Source: Lineus longissimus
Lineage: Eukaryota; Nemertea; Pilidiophora; Heteronemertea; Lineidae
NCBI RefSeq assembly: GCF_910592395.1
Contig: NC_088326.1
Coordinates: 565,001 to 625,000, forward strand
Direction: 5' to 3'
Length of the DNA: 60,000 nucleotides
Part shown: positions 1 to 13,271 of the stretch, piece by piece
How the letters are laid out: each line of letters opens with the position of its first letter
Numbering within the stretch: position 1 is the first letter of the stretch
Position numbers and translations under genes: made by a program
Notes under the pieces: generated by a model
Told to the model about the DNA's origin: nothing
The model's database searches: none
Seen by the model: the letters and a program-made list of their open reading frames with translations, nothing else

Positions 1-1358
1 GCCAAGTACCTTTGACCTGATCTATCACTAGTATCAGGCAAACATGTTATCGTATGTGCTTGTTTGTGGTTTTATGAACCCCCTGTGGATGATACCTCCA
101 TGGTTTCTTGTTCCTGAATTTGCAAGGTGTCAAGACAAATTCGGCCTCCTTGAACTTCTGCACTTTTCTGGAAGTTCCAGAAGCAGTAAATTGACGTTTT
201 TCCCTCCAAATTTGAGTTTACGGGATGTTGTCTTCGATCTTGGTGAAGGACTTGAAGGAATACCATATCTAATGTTGATCCATTTGCATTTGTTGAGTAA
301 TTTTGACAGTCATCAGATTTGGGGAATATTGATGAAATGTGTGCAGCAGTAGTTAGTATAAGGAGGTTTTAAATAGGGGATACATCTATAGTATAATTAG
401 AAGTTGACATATGTCGGTGTTTAAACACTGTGTTGACCCTATGGTGCGGCCTACAGTATGAGTAATAGACCTATGTGAAACAGACGCACCAAACCTGGCT
501 AACTTGCATCGTTTTCCTAGGCCCATTGGAGGGGTGGGGTCGAACTGCCTGAACCCCTATCGTATTCGCCCCTGCTACATTCTGATTAGTGAGAGTCTTG
601 ATCCGCCTTGAACCGGTACCGTGTAAAAAGGTGTCATAGAAAAGTTTGAAGGTGTTGCGTGGATTCTTGGAGGCTAGAAGTTTCTAGAAGATAAATTGTT
701 GGTTGTGTCACTCTTCTGATGTGTAGCAACATCCAATCAGTAACTGGTCCGACAAATCAAAATGAGTTTTCTAGAACAAAATGTGAATTACAATATAAAA
801 ATCTTCAAATCATTAGCACACTTTACTTGCACTCCACACTCTTTACAAGAGTGATCGTTGATTGACTAAGATTGGATTTTTTCCACTTTTTCACTATCAG
901 TGCATTGTAAAGGTATGATGAATTATGAACCATTTTGGAGGCATCATAGAGAGAGGTCCATGATGGATCCACGTTGCGAATGGAAATGTTCTGATCCAGC
1001 TCTGAATGGTGAGTTCGTTTATTGTATTACTTGTCCTAATGTTCATCTTTCTCTGCAAAAGCAACTAAAATGAAAAAAGGGGTACATTTTTGCCCCTCCC
1101 CTCCGGGTTCTGTGTAACATCCGGTTCGCTACGACCCCAAGTACCGGATTCATGACCTAGTGACGACGTCGATGATTGATGCAATGCGTGGCGTAACATC
1201 ATCGCCGCGAACGACATCATGTGGGAGGGTTAACTTAGTGGCTCTTATTATATAATCTTTGCGAGCCACCCTTTCCAATCAATAGCTAACATGAACATGA
1301 AACGTAGACCGTCTGTCGAGACAACGGTAGATATGCAATCTGGTCCCTGGAGATAAGC

Positions 1359-1517
1359 CGGATTAGTCCAATCCAAAATGGCTATCCTGATCTGTTGCCG
1401 CCTTCCATGCTCATGTGGTATACGTGATCAAATATCTTATAATATTGAAATCGGCGTTGTTTTCCTTCCTCATACAAGACTTGTGCATTTGGTTAATGGT
1501 CTCCTAATCCTGGATTA
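1359..1517. promoter_or_regulatory. K50-homeodomain site group with palindromic pair
   Basis: GGATTA lies at 1359-1364, TAATCC at 1505-1510 and GGATTA at 1512-1517. The last two form an inverted pair with one base between them, TAATCCTGGATTA. TAATCC is the classic target of homeodomains with lysine at position 50 (Bicoid, Otx, Gsc, Pitx, and Dve by its sequence). Function is inferred from motif and position only. Confidence 0.35.
1375..1437 (+). repeat. Dispersed repeat, copy 1
   Basis: About 63 bp beginning AAATGGCTATCCTGATCTG recur at 7506-7567 with only a few mismatches. The flanks are not alike, so this is a dispersed element fragment and not a recent tandem duplication. Its family is unknown to me. 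Confidence 0.7.
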
Positions 1518-3932
1518 GCGTCGATGAAACCAGGCGCGCGCTAGGGTAAATAGCATCGGGCGTAATCTTCGGCTAAATCTCGTGGAAATGGTCGTCTGAG
1601 TTTGGATATTTGAGAGCTTATTCGAGAGCTGATCACAGTCTAATGTAATTACTGTGAGATTTGTGAGATTATTTGCATAATTCGTGAGACCCTGTGTCGT
1701 GGGGTTCGGAGAAAATTGCAGATTTATAGAAATAATAGTGTTTATCACGTTTGAGTCTGATGTCTTTAACCACTTCACTGTGAGACGTTCCTTGACATGA
1801 AGGGTTTGGCCATCAATTCACCTCGTTGACTGTTTTTCTGGTAAAAAACACCACCAATTGAGTCCTGTAAAGGCACATGACAGACAGCGCCTCCTCGCAG
1901 ACTCAGTGATTCGATGGCTGCCACATCTTGATTGACAGCCATTTCCACGATCCCGAGGAGACTCAAGGCTGGCAGATTTCTTGTTAGAAAACAGTTTCTC
2001 AAAATTGTAAGTAAACTTATGACAAAAATGGTTTATACAAAGTCTACAAAAATGCCTTCTTTATCCATATGCAACTCGGCAAGTATATTGAGAAAAGTTC
2101 ACAAAAAATTCATCACCGAAATTGCCAGAAATGGATTTGATCCCATTTGACATAAACGTCAAGAAAACTCAGGCAAAGCCAGCAAGAGAAGATGAAGAGC
2201 ACATCTTAGCAGTCGTTATCCTCAGTTCGTGGTGTGATCCAACGAAAAGAGGATTGTCGCAACATGCCATCTCGTGGTATTACGTAGTATTTGCATCGCG
2301 ACAACGCTAGTCCGCAATTTCCTGATTTTCGCTGCGTCTTTGTGGAGATTATAGCGTTATAGTGTTGTTGAAATTCGCAACACGCTCGTCGCGCTTATCT
2401 CCCCTGCGTGTTGCATTGCTCGAGGATTAGGCACACATTCGTGAGAGATTATCTTCAGAATTCGATAAGACTGTCGGAAAATATATTTTGAGTTATGTCA
2501 TTTTTTCTGTGGGTCAGTCGAGAAGTGGGGTGGAAAGAGTTCTGTGGTAGTAACCAGAGTCAGCCTAGCTCAAGTGCCCCGCAAACGAACAATTCAAATC
2601 GCCGCGATTATGATCGCATGCAGCAAAAATTGCGGTGTTTGCGATGGTCATTGGTGGTCCCCTTTAACAATCATCGATTGATTTCTGTCAATGAGGTGCA
2701 AAACATCATCTCCTCCAATGATGTATTTACCTTCCTTACTAATTCCCCGACAAGTCTAAAAATGTCACTGGACAAAAGTATACTTTACGATATTGGCCCC
2801 AGAATGGAAGGTTATTAGATTCAGATAATCAGGGACGAGAACAAGCACATGAGCCGATGATAAGCGTATTATCAACTTGGACATCAACGGATAAAGAACT
2901 TTTTGATCCGTTGTTTGAAAGCCATATCACCTTATGTGTGCTGCGTCATCATTGTACAAACCTCTAGCTCTTTCCATGCTGATGTCCAGGAGGTCTGGGC
3001 CACTCAGCTTGAAGCAGTCGTCTTTGTGATATATGTGGCACCTGTTGTAAAAACTACGGAAATTAGCGCTGATAAAAAACGTGGTTTATCGGACTTTCAG
3101 TCTCGACCAAAGCCGAGATGTATGGTATGTTTTAGCGAAAAGCCCAGATACAATACTTTAGCCCTCCTTAGAAATGGCACTTAGCGCTTATTCTGAGTTT
3201 TTGCTAATACCTGTCCTCTCTTGATGTTCCAAATCAGGATGATGGTAATCCTCTCGGCGGTGGATTTGCGCCGTAAGACCCAAAGTCATCAACAAGGCCC
3301 TAATACAATGGGATGAGATCGGACTGCGGACTGACCTTTTGTATGGAGGATAATCCGCAGACCATTATCCGTTGTCCATCACTCTCCTTGGTGGGGCTTG
3401 TATTATGAGTGACAAATGCGGTGATGGGTACAGGATAAGTGGCAGGATGTTATACGGAGAAAAGCCGGATTACGTAGACTTTTGATATAGTACTGAAATC
3501 TCGTGTCCGCAAACTAACGCCTTTAAGCTAATTTGGTGGTTATCCACATCGGGCAGGCTTGTCATTGACCGCCAAGATGGACATGTCAGATGCCGTCTTT
3601 AGGTTGCGACCAGATCCCCCCACAAGCAAGCAATTCTGCTGCAACAATTATTGCTGCGATGAGTGAAAAAAATCCCTCTGTATTTGATATTGTGTCATGT
3701 TTCATGAGTTATTGGTCGAGTTGGCTGCTTTAGCTCATTGGTTGGTTTGATGAATCGATATCCCAGGCAGCCATATGTATAAGTTAACTTTAAGATCACA
3801 ACTTGTAAGTCTTTAAAGTATGACCATAACGTCCTGAAGTCTAAAGGGTTAAGAGGTGCAGTATGGTTAGTTTAGTAGAAATACCAATGTAGGCATTTCT
3901 AGTCGACCTAAGAAAGCTTGCTCACATTCGAC

Positions 3933-4334
3933 TAATCCTCAGCCCCGACTCAAGATGCCACCCAGCTCACCATGTCAAGAGTTTCACGCAAAAACCATCA
4001 CGCGCAAATCTCTGCAATAATAAGCCAGCAGTGCATTCTGGGTATTGGAGCAATCCCATAATCCTCTTGTCTGCCTGCGTCCAAGATTGACAGAGTTCGT
4101 CAATCCCCCATAATCCACTAGTTGGAGTACCCGCGTACATAATCGTGTTGAAACTCGAGATTTCCCGCTAGTGCCAAGATAATGCACTGCTCCATCCCGG
4201 GGAATTCTCATATAGTCTTTCCGTCAGTGGATTACCGACACACTATAGGTTTTTTGTTTGTTCATTTCGTGTGGATTTTCGCTAAGAAGCGAATAAATTG
4301 ACATAGCGTTGCGAGGGAATCTTGGCCGGGATTA
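3933..4334. promoter_or_regulatory. Cluster of five K50-homeodomain sites
   Basis: TAATCC at 3933, 4059 and 4111 and GGATTA at 4229 and 4329 fall within about 400 bp. By chance, roughly one site per 1.6 kb is expected at this base composition. The 4059 and 4111 sites sit in similar contexts (CAATCC followed by ATAATCC). This is a candidate enhancer for the homeobox gene about 9 kb downstream. It is inferred from motif density only. Confidence 0.4.
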
Positions 4335-7300
4335 GCCTGGCTTGGCCGCTTGATGGATCTAGACGTTGTAGATTAGACAGCTGTGCTAAGCGTGGTTGGA
4401 ATTCTTGTTCTCTTGTTGTCATATAGAGGCAGGGTTTGGTGCGAAAACATGCACTTTTGGTCCTGCGAACTAGTCTGACAAAGTTTTCTGTAAGTTTGAA
4501 GTTGGAGCTTAGAGAAAATGAACCAGTTGTCGTCTACTTTCTGTTTTGGCCTTCGCTCCTCTGGGAACATAGGGTCGTGTGTCTCTGGCGATCATATCAA
4601 TGTGAAGATTACAGGCATCTGTTGGCCTTGGTCTCTTTTACTTTTCTGTGAAAACCAGGCCCATTCCTTGTGGGCTGAACTGAAGTAGGTAGACCCAAAC
4701 TCACCGTTGTACCCTTTGAATGTTTTGATTTGAGACATTTGTGCCGGTCATAGCAACAGAAATTGATCTCTTTTTCGGCACACATGGTGAACAAAAAACC
4801 CAACCTCACTGGAGTAATAAGCTCATTAGTAGACCTAAAGCCCATGACATGTCGTAGCATAGACCTAAGGCCCATGATACCTTCGATATTACATACAATG
4901 GACAACAGATAACACAAACAAACGAGAAACGCTGAAAAATTGTATTATGTCGGATAACAGCGGAAGATTGCGCGGCTTTGTGTGCGGGTATCGGAGTAAC
5001 GAGGAGGCCAACTGCTGATCCGTTAGGAGAATGAGTAAAGTATGTGATAGGTATACCGGTATTATTGGCAGGTGGCAATTTGTGGTGAGGAAAAAAGATA
5101 GAACTTATTTGGGAATGCCCGTCGGGGTAGGTTTGGGCCATTGTCCCGAGGTGAGCGCTTATGCTGAAGCCCTTATGCAGATGTCAATGTGTGTCTTATA
5201 CCATCCCCTCTCCAGAGATTGACAACTCTTGATTCGTAATAAATAAGACTTCATGAGAACTTTCAAGTTTTATCTTTTCTTAACCAGGAATTGTGCGGTT
5301 ACAGGACAGGTTCATTTCACTTCAGTGGCCTAACAAAACATCTAGATCTGTCCAGCTTTGTGACTAAATTCAAGAAAATGTTCTAAAAACTTCATCCTCC
5401 CCTAGAGCTGTTTATAATTTTAACATCATAAGACAAGAAACATGAAAAGATTAGACTGGAACTAAGATATATTTACGAAAAACGTGTGTAAATTGATCGT
5501 CTCTGAGATAAGTGTAGGCTTTCTTGTAGACTGAAAACTTTTTGCAGATTATATCATGTTTTGCAAATATGCACCACACATCTAATGGAAGTTATTGCTA
5601 AAGTTTCTAATCGGTGCGTACAGGTTCTGTACTGTGTCCGATTAACCTGCACATGCTTGCTCCGAAATATGGCCATTAGCAAAATCCAGCAAAACCACAA
5701 ACTTGTGTTTAGCGATATTTGATGAAGACCCTGTTAGAATTAGTTTTTTCCCCGATCTGTGGCAGGGAATCTTCCGATGGACAACTTCGTGTATCAGGGC
5801 CTGAGGTAGGCTATGATGATATTTTGGCATCAACAGACTTGACTACAAACTTTAAATTTAATCAGGATATTGTCATATTAGTTTATGTGTTATTGGGTTT
5901 TTTCCGGATAACAGCAGGAAATCTTCCAGTCTGTGTTGGAAAGAGTGCTCAAATGTCCTGAATAATCTGATAAAGTTTTGAGTAGTTTGGAAAATGTTTT
6001 CCTCTTGGACTTCTCCACCTCCCCTGCCCAGCCGCTGACAAACAGTTCATCTATTTGAAGAATTGCAAATCTTGTTAAGCTCCATGATCGCGCGGAAATG
6101 GAAGGCTTTTCCCGCGTTATCCGCAAAGATTAGCGTGATGGATTTACGCTGAGCGGCAAAAATGTGTCGTCTTAAACCTGATTAATCGCCAACTGCGGCC
6201 CGATCTGATTGGCTGGAATCAGCAGAGAGAATTGTCACTTTCCGCCAGACTTCGGAGAGGTTATATCCATCGAAGCTTATGATGAAAAACTTGCATTTCT
6301 GTTTTTTTGTTCGAGTCTGTGCGTTTCTTAATTGCGGCTTTAAGACTTTAGGCTGTTTCTTTTTCCATGTTTGAAATATCTACGAGATGTTGTGAAGTCT
6401 GACGTGGTTTTTATGCCGATCAGAATTTGATGGTCTTCACATTTAATTTACCAACCGAATATATTCGTGATTCTGAGAATCAGGGGGTGTTCCACTGATC
6501 CTTGACTAAATTAACAAGGTTGGCAGACGCAAGATACAAGGACGTGCTAATGAATTGACAACTTCTTTAGTCACTTTTACCTTCTCAGCTTGGTCTCAAA
6601 ATACCGTGCTAAATGTCTCAAAGATGTGAGTGACATTCTGAATGATGACCCGGATTATCAAGACAGTTTAGTACAACACTATATGAGTGACAGAGTAAAA
6701 ATAGAGCTTACATATTTCAAATACTTGTTAATCATAACTTGTCAAAAATCCATATATCACGAAAAACCATCTTGTCAGAATGGTGATCTTCTATGATTTT
6801 TTCTGGTACTTGTTATAGCTTTAGATGGGGGAATGTTTGAGACTGTTTTATTTTTGAAGTTTAGGGGGAAAGGTAAGCATTAAAATTGCAAAAAACTCAA
6901 ATCTACTGCTTTGTCTTTATGATGCCAAATGAAAACGAGCTATTTTGCCAACTTGTAGCTTTCAGAACATTTCATGGTTTACAATATGTGGCCTTGCACA
7001 TAGTAGAAGAAAGTGAACATTGTCATCAGAGCACAAACAAAATATCTCTGGTCCGCCATTCCAAGCTAAAAAGTTGGTGAAGATCCGATAGCCTGCTTGA
7101 GATACCAACGTCTTTAGTGACCTAACCCGACGCAATTTCTCGGTGATCCCCGTCCGCGGCGTATTTACGGCGGAGATTAACAAGATCAGGCAGTAATTAT
7201 AATCCCTATCTTGCCATTGGTGGATTCCTGAGCCCGGCGTTCTTGGCTGCGCTCCCCGATATCACTGGATTATGCTATACGTTCAGTTAATTCTTGCATG

Positions 7301-7505
7301 TGTATCGGGCAAATTAATGGGGATTTTGCGGGGATTTCTCTGCGGCTATGATCAACTGGAGTACTTAAGACGTATCAGCTCCAGGGCTAGCTAAGGCGTT
7401 AGCAAGGCTAGCCTCTCCTGAACTTTTTTCAAAGTTTGTATTATAGTCTGTTTTCTCCAACCTGGCCTTGCTTGTAGAATCTGTGTCATACCCTTCGAAA
7501 AGGAA

Positions 7506-7567
7506 AAATGGCTATCCTGATCTGTTGCCACCGTCCATGCTCATGTGGTATACGTGATCAGATATCA
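7506..7567 (+). repeat. Dispersed repeat, copy 2
   Basis: Second copy of the element at 1375-1437, in the same orientation. It is recognisable through the shared GTATACGTGATCA near its end and has several substitutions. Confidence 0.7.
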
Positions 7568-8510
7568 CGTATGAAACTTGGATATATGCGAAATGCACAA
7601 AAACGAAACACTGCCACTAGCCAAACTTTTCGTGTGGTAAACTTTATCAGTTGACTCCCAGAGCAGTTGTTTTTGTGTTCCCAAGGAGAGATATACCAAG
7701 CTGTGAATCAAACGTTACTCATTTTGCTCTCAGACTTCTGACACGTCAAATCCAGAAATCCCTCACCTACCTCCACGGGTGTTGTTATTAACGTGCTAAT
7801 CGATGTCTTAGACCATCTTTCATGTTTCTGGAGCTTCCTGAGAGTTCCAGATCACCTTCTTGTGCTGCTCGAATTAGGACTCGAGCTCTCCATCTAAAGT
7901 TTCAATGTGAGACCTCAACTAACGAAACACTCACGACTGAATGTCAACTCGAAGTTTGCCGGCTTAGAAACCGAGGGTGACACCAGCTTATGTAACAGCC
8001 GTGGGTGACACCACATCAGAGAACAGCCACTGACTTTATCTCTGCTTGTTCAATGTGATAATCATAGTCTCCATAGTGTGTCAATAGTGAAAGGACCTTA
8101 CTAACGGAGATCACTTGTTTGACGATATCGCGTCTCTGCGGTCATGTGGGAATTGTGGGACTCGTTGGTTAACGAACCACTCGACGTTTGGCGAGGCTCA
8201 GGTAAAGAGAAAGCCGTATTTATTGTCTAATTTTCCAGATTGCTCTTTTGTTTGATGACTGTTTCTGACTTGTTCTTTTTTTGTTTACATCGTTATTTCA
8301 ACGTTGATAACTTATCTAACTTGATCTCGTAATATATCAAAATGGATGTGACACTGTGACGATATCATCAAATATGGTCGCATTTCCTGATTGTTTTCAA
8401 TAATGGAAGTCATCGATTTTTCTGACTTGATTGTTCTTTTATTGACTACTGATTTCAATGCTGTTGTATGTAACTTGGCTGCAAAGTTTTGTGAGAGGGG
8501 TTTATGGCTC

Positions 8511-8551
8511 TGATGATGATGATGATGATGATGATGACGATGATGATGACG
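8511..8551 (+). repeat. (GAT)n trinucleotide repeat
   Basis: A run of GAT units with a few GAC interruptions. On the minus strand it reads as a poly-histidine tract inside a short open frame, which I regard as a by-product of the repeat and not as a gene. Confidence 0.9.
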
Positions 8552-10784
8552 GTAATGAGGAAGTAGAGTCTCACTAAATCCCTGTATATGTTGCTGTGGC
8601 TCGTCATGTCCCATTCAAGGGTCATGCCCCAAGCGGGTGTGCCTATATCAATATAAACTTGAAAGCGACAAAAACTATGATGACATCATGTCATCCATTG
8701 TGTATTTCAAATGACGTCAGACATCGTCCAGGACATTCCGTCATCATCGTTCTTTTTTCATGTGTTTTTTTTCTGGAACCTTGTCGATTATATTTGGTGT
8801 AAGTTTCGGAAGTTTCCGCAGAATGCCCTAGGGTCTCAGTTGGTTTTTATACGTGATCCAATTTCCCTCCCCATACTCCAGGGGCAGGAGGAAGTATCTG
8901 AGAATGGATCAGTGGTAATCTTAAATACCTGTCTGCAAAACATTCCTGGGGTGGTACACGAGAGGTGCAAACCACTTTAGGAGATTTACTTGTCTCGTGT
9001 TTAGGGGTGCTTGCCAGGCAGGCACTTCCTTCAAGTTCTACCCCGCTTCACTTCCTGAAAAGCTCGCCCAAGGAGGTCCTTTTTGACAAGAAAATAATAT
9101 CATTTTGTCTTGGCAAAGAGCTTCAACACTTTTGGCATAATTGGCAGATATGGCCGAGTGTCGTACGAGATGGACCAATCGATGATAAAACATCGCCCCT
9201 CTCCACATAGGTGACCAGGTGACGTGCTCTAGTCCAATAAACTGCTGATCTCGGCAATCCTCAGAAATGAAACCCTGGTTAATTGTATAAACCACGAGAC
9301 TCAACGCTTAGAGGGAAAACTGAAAAATAGCCCTTCAAGAACAGATAATGAAGTCCCCCACACCCGCCCCCTGTGAGTGGTCACATACCCCCTTGCCCCC
9401 TATATTCTGTTTTATGAATAAAGCATGGGAAGGGAAAGAACTGGATCCTGTCAAGGAAGGTATAAGACTGATGACAACATTCTGTTCATTGCATAACAAC
9501 TTTCTAAATCACGCTGAGGGGGCATATATGATTTGAAAAATAATCAGTCATCGTGCACCACCTGATAAATATCAAACCAGGTTTGATTTTATCGCATATC
9601 ACGATGACTAATTTTGTCTGCGGCGTGCTTTTGGATGCCCTGCCATCTTTTTTGGTCTGTTTCTGGAAGTGTGTCGGTTATCCTGAACAAGATATCTTTC
9701 CAGCAATGAATCTTTTTTTCGAGAAAACAAAAAACGCATGTCATGAAAACTATAGAGCAGATCATTTCAAATTCGCTAAAAAAGCGAAAACATCAAATAC
9801 CGATTAAATATGCGAAATACTTTATCCTCTGGCATTTAGTCTAAAACTTTTTTCAAGTCTGCCCGGCCGTCGGAATCATAATGTCGATGTCAGAGCAAAA
9901 ATCTTGGCGGACACCAATATGAGCTTAAGGTACTTAAAAGACTTCGCGAGAAGTTCCATAATATCGTTATCAGCGAAAAAGCTTAGCTTATACAGGAAGA
10001 CTTATATGAAATAAAGTACTTAATAAAAACCTGTAAACCACCGCAAGAGTGGCGTGACGAAAACAGCGGAAAAAACGCACGGACTAAGTAAAGCTTAAAA
10101 GTTTTCTGATCCTGGCAAAATCCCCGCAACGCATGCCGTGGGACTTAGGCGGGAAAACCTCATATACACCAGCCGTCATGCCTCGTCATTTTTCAGATTA
10201 CTTTCAGAGCCTTGGTGGCTCCTGATTGGTCCCTTATAAGGGTCTAAACTCGTCTTAAATTTAATCCCCCGCACTTCCTCATATATAAGATCATACAAGC
10301 AGCGCAGTACTTTTTTCCCTCCCATCAAATGATATTTTCTCGACATCCTTTCTCATTAGGGCGTTAATACGATTTCCCCACCGCTGTCGAAGTAATCCCT
10401 TTATTTTACGGCGATAACCGCATATTATGAACCTGTTCTTAGACGCAACCAGATTTATCGCCAGGTAATAAAAGAACCAGGAGGAAATTTAATATTTTTT
10501 CACATCTTTTTAGCTGAGCTAAGAGTTACTAAGAGTCCATCGTCGGCTTACCTATGGCGGTGGAAATCCAGTTATGGGGGAAAATTTAATTATGAGGGAT
10601 TATGCAGTGATAAGCTGTAAAAGGAACTTGGAATCCCTTGATTGGATGACAGTCCGCCATGAACGCACCCCACAAAGAATAAAACTTATGATCACGCGCT
10701 TCCCAGTCGGCATGAGGAGAGGATTGGGGTCGGCTGGTTTTTTTTGCGATCAAGGTTTTTGCTGACTCTGGACGGGATTCTTGT

Positions 10785-10829
10785 GGGGGGAGGGGGGGGG
10801 GGGGGGAGGAGGAGGAGGGAGGAGGATCA
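10785..10829 (+). repeat. G-rich tract with quadruplex potential
   Basis: Long uninterrupted guanine runs followed by GGA units. Several G-runs of three or more lie within short loops, so a G-quadruplex is possible on the plus strand. Exact homopolymer length is unreliable in most assemblies. Confidence 0.8.
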
Positions 10830-11804
10830 TGGCATTGGAAGGGAGCTAGGGCTGTGAATGAAAGAGGGTGGGTAGTATTGCTGAGGAAGGGAAGTGGGGG
10901 CTTCTTGTTGTACAGACAAGGTCATGCCCTGAGGACAAACATTTTACCATCAGCCCTTTTGTTTGGTTCTTGTAAAGGGATGTGAAGGGTTCTAGTTTGG
11001 TGTGTATGTCAAATTTCAGCCAGATTGAACTTTCAAATATAGCTGTGATGGCTACTTGATTAGCCTCTGTCCTCTGCCATTTCAACAGCCCACAAGTCAA
11101 AATATCTTCCAGCTTTTATTACCTGAACATGACTTGAGAAATTTTCTGCCTATTTTTCTCGTCCGTGAATCAGAAATCATGATTATCTCTCCATTCCACC
11201 TCATCAACATCTATCAGTCGTAAGCCCACATCTATCGTGGCTTAGTAACGACGAAAAATACAGATTCATTGGAATTTTTTGCTAGAATTTCTGCTATCTA
11301 TCATTTCTATCGGATCGTCAGTCGTCATGAGAAATCTCCAACGAAAGAAATTGATAAGAATTATAGCGATAAACATGAAAATATGACGTGTTCATGTTCT
11401 AACGCTCTTACGACGATGTGACGAGGAGATTTCACCAAGATGATGCGATCCCGTTTAATTCCTAAACTTTTTCCGAATACTTATCTTGTCAACTTTGTTA
11501 CTTGCACCCACTTTGTCATGTCTACTTAAAGGCCCGGTGTTGTCTATTGGATGAAATTATTCATTTTGCCATTATTTGACAATATAGTTTAGATTTAGAC
11601 AGAAGATTGCAATGGCTATATGAGCTAGAGTGAGAGACAGCGCCATCTATGGGCTGTCACATCCGAACTTCCCGTGAAAACACTGATAGGGAAGTTATGA
11701 GATCAATCCTGAAGATGCCATTGCGGGTAATAGTGAAACTGTCAACAATCTCCAGTGAATCTGAATCCAGTGAATAGATTGAACTTCATTGTGTACTTAT
11801 AAGA

Positions 11805-12062
11805 TTCTAGGCCGGTTCAAACTAAGATCCGGCAGAATCTGGTAAAGGAAAGCCTCGAATATGCCGAAATCTAGCTATCTTTTTACATTTGTCATGGAAA
11901 TATGTTTTGGACAAAGTCGTATAAAATAGTTCACAATATCCAAAAAAACGAACTTGACGTTTCTAGTAACTTAGAATATAAGACTCTAGGTTGGCTCGAC
12001 TAAGAACCGGTTTAATCCGGTAAAGAAAATCTACGAATTATGCAGAAATCTGTCCCGGCATT
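11805..12062 (+). repeat. Diverged direct duplication, about 180 bp apart
   Basis: The block at about 11805-11872 (TCTAGGCCGGTTC, then CTAAGATCCGG, GGTAAAGGAAA, CCGAAATCT) recurs at about 11983-12050 in the same order with substitutions. I read this as a diverged tandem duplication of a non-coding segment. Confidence 0.55.
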
Positions 12063-12630
12063 TGTCTTTGGAAAGATCCGGTCTAATGCTGCTTAAGACG
12101 ACAGAACGAAAATCACTTTTGGATTAGACAGCGATTGATCGAGGAATTATTCTTTTAACGGAGCAAATCTGGTCCGTTCTATTGTAATCTTTATTAATTC
12201 CATTAAAAGCATTTTCTTTATGAATTCTGCTTCCTAAGCTAAGACTTATGCACAGCATGTCCCGAAAAAGTTTATTCCTTCTTTTCGTTGATATAAGATA
12301 TTTTGAGCCTATAACGAGTTTTATTATTTTCATGACGTTATTGATGCCCAGGCATTTATTATTCAATGTTTATCACAATCCCGTCATGGGAAAAAAGGTC
12401 ATTTTGCTGTGAAATCTTAGGGATTCCCCCTCCCCTCCCTAATAAGTTATGACACTTCGATTGTCTTCAAACTGGCCTCTTCATCTTCCCCTTGATAAAC
12501 TTCAAATAAAATTTGCAGCGATAAATTCTTAAAAACCGGATGTCTCAAAATCAGAGAGAGGCTCCGGCTTTTGTGCCGGATAATGTCACAGCAATATTCG
12601 TGGCGAATAAAGCTTGTTTCATCCGAAAAG

Positions 12631-12935
12631 ATGTGTTGGTGTACATGAATGCACTAGAATGCACACACAAGACTCAATATGTGTTGGTGTACATGAATGC
12701 ACTAGAATGCACACACAAGACTCAAGTCAACTTTAGTTGAATCAAGCCAGATTTCAGTTTCGCCCTAGAAGGCCAAATTATCTGTGTATTGCTGTACATC
12801 AGAGCATTGAAATGCACACACAAGTTGAAGTCAACTTTTAGTTAAACGAGACGGACTGAAATCTCACTAGAAAAGGCCAAATATTGCCCTGTATTGATGT
12901 ACACGGTGTGTTAGAGTGAACACTCTTATTCCAAG
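12631..12935 (+). repeat. Minisatellite-like tandem repeat, about 48-bp unit
   Basis: Two near-identical units, at about 12631-12678 and 12679-12726, start TGTGTTGGTGTACATGAAT. Two degenerate units follow at about 12785-12845 and 12890-12935, recognised by GTACAT plus GCACACACAAG or similar. I see no coding meaning. Confidence 0.75.
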
Positions 12936-13085
12936 TTATTGAGGGGTGAAACAAACTCAATTGCCAATTTCACTTTAAGATGACTTGAATGGTTTGTGCA
13001 TTACATATGAAACATTAGGCAGAATACATGAGGAGTTCTGTCCGTCTGGTGGTGAAACTGACTCGCGACTCAAATGAAACTTGAG

Positions 13086-13271
13086 TAATCCCTCCTCCAA
13101 GCGCAGGAGAGAGAAAAAAAGTCCGTTCTAATCCATCTTCCGTTGTACTTTCATAATCCAAAATACAATTTCCAATTTCCGCTCGGGATAATAGGTCATA
13201 ATTCTAAAAGGGAGATTTAAATCACGCTAATCTGACTTGAAATATCACGGGGATTAAGATGGATGGGATTA
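13086..13271. promoter_or_regulatory. Proximal cluster of five K50-homeodomain sites
   Basis: TAATCC at 13086, 13129 and 13154, and GGATTA at 13251 and 13266, fall within 186 bp. They lie immediately upstream of and over the proposed start codon of a homeobox gene whose two homeodomains both have lysine at position 50. About 0.1 site is expected by chance in this length. The simplest reading is a promoter-proximal autoregulatory element. Otx, Gsc or Pitx proteins would recognise the same sites. Confidence 0.5.

Larger units (their letters stand above)
1..13258. other. Non-coding upstream region of the homeobox gene
   Basis: I find no coding exon here with acceptable splice sites and a recognisable protein domain. 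The open frames present are short, unrelated to known families and carry no domain signature. The stretch holds dispersed repeats, a trinucleotide repeat, a G-rich tract, a duplicated segment near 11.8-12.1 kb, a tandem repeat near 12.6-12.9 kb and many GGATTA/TAATCC motifs. By position it is probably the regulatory domain of the homeobox gene that starts at 13.26 kb. A lone non-coding first exon of that gene could lie here unseen. Confidence 0.6.

Noticed and set aside
8312-8614. Minus-strand open frame with a poly-histidine tract
   Set aside because: It is the reverse reading of a (GAT)n repeat, with no splice context and no domain.
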